A stretch of 9,108 nt of DNA from Nanobdellota archaeon (GTDB lineage Archaea > Nanobdellota > Nanobdellia > Pacearchaeales > GW2011-AR1). The position numbers and the translations under genes are program-made. The stretch is from positions 1 to 9,108 of the forward strand of contig JAUYDD010000056.1 in the NCBI GenBank assembly GCA_030704765.1, written 5' to 3'. Positions 4,590 through 9,108 of the stretch are shown here, one piece after another; positions within the stretch are counted from its first letter, which is position 1, and each line of letters starts with the position of its first letter. The notes beneath the pieces were generated by a model. The model was not told the DNA's origin. It did not search any database and saw nothing but the letters and a program-made list of their open reading frames with translations.

Positions 4590-6848
4590 TTAGATTTTGG
4601 TTCTTTTCATCAAAAGTGTGTTTAGAACAACACTTACAGATGAAAGAGCCATTGCTCCTCCTGCAATTATTGGAGATAAAAGCCATCCAGTAGAGGAATA
4701 TAAAACTCCTGCAGCAATAGGGATACCTAAAGCATTATAAAATAAAGCCCAGAACATATTTTGTTTTATTTTTCTTATTGTAACCTTGCTTAATTTTATT
4801 GCTTTTACAACATCAGTTGTTTTATTATTCATTAAAACAATATTACCAGTTTCCATAGCTACATCTGTTCCAGAACCTATTGCAATTCCAATATCTGCTT
4901 GTGCTAATGCTGGTGCATCATTTATTCCATCACCAACCATTGCAACTTTTCCTTTTTTTTGCAATCTTTTAACATGCTTTGCTTTGTCTTCAGGAAGTAC
5001 TTCTGATATAACATGTGTAATTCCTAATTGCTTAGCTATAGCATTAGCAGTTCTTTTATTATCTCCTGTAATCATATAGACAAATATTTTTTGTTTTTGC
5101 AATTCTTTAATTGCTTCTATTGAATCTTTTCTTGAAGTGTCTGCGATTCCTATAAATCCTTCTGCTTTTTTATCAATACAAAGCACAACAACAGTCTTTC
5201 CATTTTCTTCTAATTGAGCAATACTCTTTTCTATGCCATTTAACCCTGCTAATTTTCTTATGTATTCAGGTTTTCCTACAATTATCTTCTTTTTTTTCAA
5301 TATTCCTTCAACTCCATGCCCAGGAATTGCTTTGAAGTTTTTCATGTCTTCTAACTTGATACTTCTTTCTTTGGCTTTATTGACTATTGCTTGAGCTAAA
5401 GGATGTTCACTGAATTGTTCAACACTTGCAGCAAATTTCAATACTTCATTTTCATCCATATTTTTTACTGATATAACATCAGTAACTTCAGGTTTTCCTT
5501 GAGTTAACGTTCCTGTTTTATCAAATACTACAGCATAAAGTTTATGTGCTGTTTCAAGAGCATCTCCACCTTTGATTAATATCCCTTTTTCAGCACCTTT
5601 TCCAGTTCCTACCATTATTGCTGTTGGAGTTGCTAAACCTAAAGCGCAAGGACAAGCTATTACTAAAACAGATACAGCAATTATCAGTGAGAATTCAAAT
5701 GTTTGGCCAACAACAAAATACCATATTACAAAGGATAGTATTGCTATTAATATTACTACAGGAACAAAATATGCAGAAATTCTATCTGCAAATCTTTGTA
5801 TAGGCGCTTTTTTTCCTTGAGCATCTTCAATTAACTTGATAATTTGCGCTAAAGTAGAATTTGCTCCAACTTTTGTTGCTTTGAATTTGAAACTTCCATG
5901 TTTATTGATTGTTGCGCCAATAACATTATCTCCTTTCTTTTTTTCAATTGGCATTGATTCTCCTGTAATCATCGATTCGTCAATTGCACTTTCACCTTCA
6001 ATAATAACCCCATCTACAGGAACCTTTTCACCTGGTTTAACTATAACAATATCATCAACAACAACTTCATCAACTGAAATTTTGACTTCTTGTCCATTTC
6101 TAACAACTGTTGCTATTTTTGGAGAAAGATTCATTAATTTTTTTATTGCTTCACTTGTTTTTCCTTTTGCAACTGCTTCAAGATACCTTCCAAGTATAAG
6201 AAATGTAATTAAAACAGCAGCTGCCTCGAAATATTGATCTCCCATTGGACTAAACATAATAACATAAAGGCTATAGAAATAAGCAGCACTAGTTCCAATT
6301 GCAATCAAACTATCCATGTTTGCAGACTTATTTTTCAATGCGCCAAATGCACTTTTGTAAATGTCCCATCCAACTATAAATTGGACTGGTGTTGCAAGTA
6401 AAAATAAAATAAAATCTTTATAAGGAATGTCTATTCCAAACCACATTAAAACCATTCCTATCATTAATGCGGGAAATGCAAATATTAAGCTAAAAATAAA
6501 GGTGTTTCTTAATTTCTTTATTTCAGCTTGTTTCTTTTGATTCTCATATTCAGGATTTGTTTCACCTGTTATTGGCCTTGCACTATATCCTAATCCTGAA
6601 ATAATTTGAATTATTTTATCTTGATTTGTTTTAGATTCATCAAACTCAACTGTAGCTTTTTCAGTAGCAAAATTAACATTAGTATATTTTACTCCAGGAT
6701 CTCTTTGAATTCCTTTAGTTAACAAAGTTACACAACTCTGGCAATGCATACCAGTTACATCAAAAACCATCTTCTTTATTTGCGGTTTTTGAGTGCCATC
6801 AGAAATTCCATTGTGAATTTCTGAGGTATCTAGATTAACTTTTTGCAT
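4590..6848 (-). CDS. copA: Cu(+)-exporting P1B-type ATPase CopA
   Basis: The 752-residue protein is a full-length heavy-metal P-type ATPase that should couple ATP hydrolysis to Cu(+) export. In order: a short polar leader, one HMA domain (about 26-92) with GMHCQSC (C36, C39), four helices, the actuator domain with ITGESMP (TGES 295-298), the transport helix with CPC (C399-P-C401), the phosphorylation site DKTGTLT (D443), the nucleotide-binding HP pair (H482-P483), MITGDNK (592-598), GDGINDAP (639-646), and two final helices with YN at 704-705, Tyr717 and MALSS at 733-737. CPC together with the N/Y and MxxSS residues of the last helices marks the IB-1, Cu(+) class. Nothing essential is missing. 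It starts one base after the preceding stop, in the arsR-led operon, so repression by the ArsR protein is expected. Confidence 0.97.
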   Translation of the reverse strand: MQKVNLDTSEIHNGISDGTQKPQIKKMVFDVTGMHCQSCVTLLTKGIQRDPGVKYTNVNFATEKATVEFDESKTNQDKIIQIISGLGYSARPITGETNPEYENQKKQAEIKKLRNTFIFSLIFAFPALMIGMVLMWFGIDIPYKDFILFLLATPVQFIVGWDIYKSAFGALKNKSANMDSLIAIGTSAAYFYSLYVIMFSPMGDQYFEAAAVLITFLILGRYLEAVAKGKTSEAIKKLMNLSPKIATVVRNGQEVKISVDEVVVDDIVIVKPGEKVPVDGVIIEGESAIDESMITGESMPIEKKKGDNVIGATINKHGSFKFKATKVGANSTLAQIIKLIEDAQGKKAPIQRFADRISAYFVPVVILIAILSFVIWYFVVGQTFEFSLIIAVSVLVIACPCALGLATPTAIMVGTGKGAEKGILIKGGDALETAHKLYAVVFDKTGTLTQGKPEVTDVISVKNMDENEVLKFAASVEQFSEHPLAQAIVNKAKERSIKLEDMKNFKAIPGHGVEGILKKKKIIVGKPEYIRKLAGLNGIEKSIAQLEENGKTVVVLCIDKKAEGFIGIADTSRKDSIEAIKELQKQKIFVYMITGDNKRTANAIAKQLGITHVISEVLPEDKAKHVKRLQKKGKVAMVGDGINDAPALAQADIGIAIGSGTDVAMETGNIVLMNNKTTDVVKAIKLSKVTIRKIKQNMFWALFYNALGIPIAAGVLYSSTGWLLSPIIAGGAMALSSVSVVLNTLLMKRTKI

Positions 6849-6849
6849 A

Positions 6850-7458
6850 TTAATTCAACTCTCCGCTATTTAAAGGCGTAATATGTATCATATCAAAAGC
6901 ATTATCTAATTTCTTCATTACACCAACAACTACAACATTTTTTCCATAAAAGTTTTTAATAGGATCTCCAATATTATTAAAGAGTCCTTCTTCCCTCATT
7001 GTCTTTGCTTCTTCATAACCTATAATCAAAGGATAATATTTTTGTCCGCCAATAGTATGTACTTGATAATCCTTTATATTCCCTTCTTTTAATTGGATAT
7101 CTATTGGTTCTTCACTTTTATAGTAATAAAATAATTTAATTGAACCAGTTGCATCTCTTTTTGTAAAAATTCTATTTTCTTGCAAAATGTGGTTAAATAA
7201 AGAATTAGAATTTTTTGTATTTATTTCAGATGAACCTTCACTATTAGTTGATTTTTCTTGGTACTCATTGTCATCTGATGCCATTTGTTTTTGAGAAACA
7301 TCTGAATTCACTTCATTTGAAGAACTAGCAGCTATTCCACTGGATTTGCCAGAAAGAAAAAAATAAAAGAACGTTCCTATAATTAAAATTATGATTGTTA
7401 AAAATATTGCGATTATTTTTCCACTTAAGGGGTTTGCTGAAGAGTTTTCTTTTTTAAT
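6850..7458 (-). CDS. Membrane-anchored extracytoplasmic protein of unknown function
   Basis: A protein of about 202 residues from the chosen start: a basic tip, one membrane helix (about 14-36), a low-complexity Ser/Asn/Glu linker (about 37-86) and a globular C-terminal domain (about 87-202). The domain includes SIKLFYYYKS, a GKNVVVVGVMKK strand (172-183) and DMIHITP (189-195), which looks beta-rich, perhaps OB-like, but I do not recognise it. The start is uncertain. A perfect GGGGAGGG site at 7463-7470 lies four bases before an ATT at 7458 that overlaps the arsR stop (ATTAA); no ATG, GTG or TTG follows before the helix. Upstream in-frame ATGs at 7512, 7533 and 7551 overlap arsR by 59-98 bases and lack a Shine-Dalgarno. 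Its place between arsR and copA suggests a copper-related role. Confidence 0.75.
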   Translation of the reverse strand: MKKENSSANPLSGKIIAIFLTIIILIIGTFFYFFLSGKSSGIAASSSNEVNSDVSQKQMASDDNEYQEKSTNSEGSSEINTKNSNSLFNHILQENRIFTKRDATGSIKLFYYYKSEEPIDIQLKEGNIKDYQVHTIGGQKYYPLIIGYEEAKTMREEGLFNNIGDPIKNFYGKNVVVVGVMKKLDNAFDMIHITPLNSGELN

Positions 7459-7834
7459 TTTTCCCTCCCCTTCTTTTAACTGATTTTTTATCTGAACATC
7501 CGCAACACTCATTGAACTTTTTTGAATTTCCATCAAAATGCTTGAATACATCTCTTATTATGCACCAGCAAAAATCATTAGACAGCTCAAATATTTTTTC
7601 CTGCCCATTTCTTTTATGATGAACCATATCTATGTCACTTAAAAATTTCAATTGGTGCGAAATTGCAGATAATGATACTTTTTCTCTTCCTACATAATCA
7701 TAAATCTCATTTACGTTTTTTGGATCATCTGTCAAGCTTAATAGTATCTTTAAGCGGGTCTCGTCAGCTAAGCTCGCAAAAAATTGTATGACTTTCTTGT
7801 CTGCTGATTGTTGTATTTCTTGTATTGTTTTCAT
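7454..7834 (-). CDS. ArsR/SmtB-family metal-responsive repressor
   Basis: The 126-residue protein has the winged-helix fold of ArsR/SmtB regulators: FFASLADETRLKILLSL (18-34), a recognition helix SLSAISHQLKFLSDIDMV (54-71), and a wing with HHKRNGQEKIFELS (72-85). Candidate sensor ligands are concentrated late: FCWC (C89, C91), H99 and ECCGC (C110, C111, C113), followed by a basic tail. Classical ArsR/SmtB proteins sense metal at alpha3, alpha4, alpha5 or N-terminal sites; a C-terminal Cys cluster with copA downstream suggests Cu(+) sensing, which is inferred. It heads the operon and a perfect 16-bp palindrome lies just upstream, which fits autoregulation. Its frame ends in a Gly/Arg tail that doubles as the Shine-Dalgarno of the next gene. 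Confidence 0.94.
   Translation of the reverse strand: MKTIQEIQQSADKKVIQFFASLADETRLKILLSLTDDPKNVNEIYDYVGREKVSLSAISHQLKFLSDIDMVHHKRNGQEKIFELSNDFCWCIIRDVFKHFDGNSKKFNECCGCSDKKSVKRRGGKN
7463..7470 (-). promoter_or_regulatory. Strong Shine-Dalgarno before the 7458 gene
   Basis: GGGGAGGG on the minus strand lies inside the last codons of arsR and four bases before ATT at 7458-7456. It argues for initiation close to the arsR stop rather than at the distant upstream ATGs, and so decides my choice of start for the next gene. Confidence 0.55.
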
Positions 7835-7894
7835 GATGAAATGCCCTGCATTTAAACAAATTAAAATTCCCCTTGAATTTTTGTATTTTATTAA

Positions 7895-7910
7895 TTGAAC
7901 AATTGTTCAA
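7895..7910. promoter_or_regulatory. Perfect 16-bp palindrome, probable ArsR operator
   Basis: TTGAACAATTGTTCAA is perfectly self-complementary and has the TGAA...TTCA half-sites typical of ArsR/SmtB operators. It sits immediately downstream of the TATA box at 7911-7918 and ahead of the expected start site, where a bound repressor would block polymerase. The arsR start codon is about 60 bases further on. Confidence 0.75.
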
Positions 7911-7919
7911 GTATTTAAA
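7911..7919 (-). promoter_or_regulatory. TATA box of the arsR-copA operon
   Basis: TTTAAATAC on the minus strand matches the archaeal TATA consensus. The start site would fall near 7890, leaving a leader of roughly 55 bases before arsR. The palindrome abuts its downstream edge, which supports repressor control. Confidence 0.65.
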
Positions 7920-7948
7920 CTTTATGAATTTGAATTCTATATTTTTGA

Positions 7949-8386
7949 TTATTCAACAATAATGTTCCCAGTTCCCATATTGCTGCTGCAACAGCTAAAC
8001 TTAAATGTCCCTTTCTTTTCAGGGGTAAATTTAATTAAATCTAAAGGATTTTTGGAATATAATGATATCTCCAAACCCTCTACAATAAAACTTCTATAAC
8101 ATCCAGTTACACTTTCATCCAAGGTTATTTCAACAGGTACACCTGCTTTAACTTTGATTGTATCTGGGGAATAATTTTCTCTAAATGATAATACAATCCT
8201 CTGAACTTCCAGATTAGTATTATTTTGAATATTCAAGCTTGACTTAATATCTTGTTGAGATGCGGCGATATTTACTGAATTTGCAGTGGTAGTTTTTCCA
8301 TAAAAATTAATTATAAAAAATAAGATTATTATTAATAAAACCATTAAAATTACTGAAATTATTGTTATTGAATGTCTATTTTTCAT
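7949..8386 (-). CDS. Membrane-anchored cupredoxin-like protein, CC-type site
   Basis: I start this 145-residue protein at the ATG at 8386, one base after the upstream stop (TAAAATG). A TTG four codons upstream overlaps the previous gene and is less likely. It has a membrane helix (about 8-27), a polar linker and a cupredoxin domain (about 61-145). Key ligands are TGCYRSF (C96) and FSCCSSNMGTG (C132, C133, M137). The sequence aligns over its whole domain with the upstream protein (IKVKAGVPVEITLD, IKFTPEKKGTFKFSC, GNIIVE), so the two are tandem duplicates. His ligands of blue copper proteins are absent; Cys/Met ligands suit Cu(+) binding. The doubled Cys and shifted Met differ from its paralogue. 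It closes the operon just before the arsR promoter. Confidence 0.85.
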   Translation of the reverse strand: MKNRHSITIISVILMVLLIIILFFIINFYGKTTTANSVNIAASQQDIKSSLNIQNNTNLEVQRIVLSFRENYSPDTIKVKAGVPVEITLDESVTGCYRSFIVEGLEISLYSKNPLDLIKFTPEKKGTFKFSCCSSNMGTGNIIVE

Positions 8387-8387
8387 T

Positions 8388-8921
8388 TTATTCAACAATT
8401 ATAGTTCCATAAGCCATTCTCATACTGCATGCAAACTCAAAACTTCCTTTTTTATTTGGAGTAAAAGTTATTTTTTGTGAAGGATTTGATGAGTGTCCAG
8501 AGATACCTAAGGATCTGATGTTAAATGATCTAAAACATCCCCTGATAGTGCTATCCAAGGTAATTTCAACAGGAACTCCTAGCTTTACTTTGAGTGTATT
8601 TGGATAATAATTGTAATCTTTAAAACTGAGAGTAATTTTTTGTATTTCATTATTAATTGAAGTATTAGGACTATCTTTTTTATCTTGTTTGTTATTATCA
8701 TTAATAACATTACTATTAGTATTTTTTCCTGATGTATTATTAACAAACTGATAACCACTGATCAAAATAATCACTATAATCGCTATTGTAATAATTGATT
8801 TCTTTGATAATCCTTTTTTCTTTTCATTTAAAGAACTATGTTTAGCAGCATTATGCATTCTAAGGGCATCTTCACTAGAAAAATCTCTATTGCACTCTTC
8901 ACATATAAAGTCATTTTCCAT
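8388..8921 (-). CDS. C2H2 zinc finger-TM-cupredoxin fusion protein
   Basis: The 177-residue protein combines three parts. Residues 5-28 are a C2H2 zinc finger, FICEECNRDF...LRMHNAAKH, with C7, C10, H23 and H28. A basic stretch and a membrane helix follow (about 41-58), then a polar linker, and then a cupredoxin domain (about 93-177) with GCFRSF (C129), GISGH (H143) and FACSMRM (C165, M167, M169). Positive residues before the helix put the finger in the cytoplasm and the copper domain outside. The C...CSMxM pattern is that of Cu(+)-type cupredoxin modules, without the His pair of blue copper proteins. The finger may bind zinc, copper or a partner protein. It is followed one base later by its paralogue and preceded by an HMA gene, so it belongs to the copper set. 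Confidence 0.88.
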   Translation of the reverse strand: MENDFICEECNRDFSSEDALRMHNAAKHSSLNEKKKGLSKKSIITIAIIVIILISGYQFVNNTSGKNTNSNVINDNNKQDKKDSPNTSINNEIQKITLSFKDYNYYPNTLKVKLGVPVEITLDSTIRGCFRSFNIRSLGISGHSSNPSQKITFTPNKKGSFEFACSMRMAYGTIIVE

Positions 8922-8942
8922 TTTATTTTGATTTAATAAAAA

Positions 8943-9108
8943 TTAAGCTATATATCCTAATTCTTTAATTATATCCTTGATTTTTTGAAGGCTTATTTTT
9001 TTCTCATCAAAATCAATAATTGCACTTCCGCTTTCTTGCACTTGTATCTTATTCACTTTGTCTTGAAGTTCACCTTCTATTAACTTTACACAACTTTTAC
9101 AATGCATT
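8943..9108 (-). CDS. Heavy-metal-associated (HMA) domain protein, 5' end cut by window
   Basis: Only the last 54 residues are visible: MHCKSCVKLIEGEL at the edge, then a betaalphabeta-type pattern (KIQVQES, SAIIDFDEK, LQKIKDIIKELGYIA) and a stop. M-H-C-x-x-C is the metal loop of HMA domains, normally preceded by G, so the true start lies beyond 9108. The frame ends right after one HMA domain, as in CopZ-type copper chaperones; it could also be the C-terminal HMA domain of a longer protein. The stop lies 21 bases before the zinc-finger cupredoxin gene, so they are likely co-transcribed. As a chaperone it would hand Cu(+) to the HMA domain of CopA; that is inferred from family knowledge. Confidence 0.85.
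   Translation of the reverse strand, partial: MHCKSCVKLIEGELQDKVNKIQVQESGSAIIDFDEKKISLQKIKDIIKELGYIA

Noticed and set aside
4786..6237. Several plus-strand open frames opposite copA
   Set aside because: They lie antisense to a complete, motif-verified ATPase, have no ribosome sites and give low-complexity products. They are shadows of copA codon usage.

Overview
This AT-rich window reads as part of a copper-handling island from an archaeon, probably a DPANN-type lineage such as Woesearchaeota or Pacearchaeota. Four things point that way: TTTAAATA-type TATA boxes (one placed for a nearly leaderless start), GGAGG(TG) Shine-Dalgarno sites matching the archaeal 16S tail, a C2H2 zinc finger fused to a membrane-anchored domain, and a DsbA-like protein with a C-terminal PGFG tail. 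The taxonomic placement is inference; no rRNA or marker gene is present.

Layout. All genes but one lie on the minus strand, so they are read from right to left. Positions 9108-7949 hold the end of a heavy-metal-associated (HMA) copper-chaperone-like gene, cut by the window edge, then two tandem paralogous cupredoxins, the first carrying a cytoplasmic C2H2 finger. At 7911-7835 lies a regulated promoter with a TATA box followed directly by a perfect 16-bp palindrome, a probable operator for the adjacent ArsR-family gene. From 7834 to 3910 runs a tightly coupled operon: ArsR repressor, a membrane-anchored protein of unknown function, a CPC-type Cu(+) P1B ATPase (copA), a 43-residue CC...CC membrane microprotein and a signal-peptide membrane protein whose predicted mature N-terminus is HCPLC. 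After a structured intergenic stretch (3711-3890) come an unknown helical protein and a PCYCGC-like Cys/His-rich protein. A strong promoter at 2783-2793 then drives a DsbA-like protein, a DUF2933-like protein, a small two-helix membrane protein and a free-standing CuA-site cupredoxin, ending at 942. The only plus-strand gene is a DUF5676-like two-helix protein at 452-724, with an excellent Shine-Dalgarno site.

How the parts may work together. The ArsR protein likely senses metal through Cys clusters and represses its own operon. CopA exports Cu(+). Outside the membrane, two Cys/Met cupredoxins, a CuA-type cupredoxin, a PCYCGC-like protein and a DsbA-like protein could bind copper, move electrons or repair thiols. 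Several tiny membrane proteins (DUF2933-like, DUF5676-like, the 43-residue protein) resemble accessory proteins of metal-resistance islands. This integrated role is inferred from domains and clustering.

The non-coding DNA is unusual. Three intergenic regions (about 24-390, 740-935 and 3711-3890) are packed with perfect hairpins. Two of them share a 15-base block and the same architecture in opposite orientation, and another stretch (186-390) is bounded by perfect 16-bp inverted repeats like a miniature inverted-repeat element. No tRNA, rRNA, CRISPR array or transposase was found.
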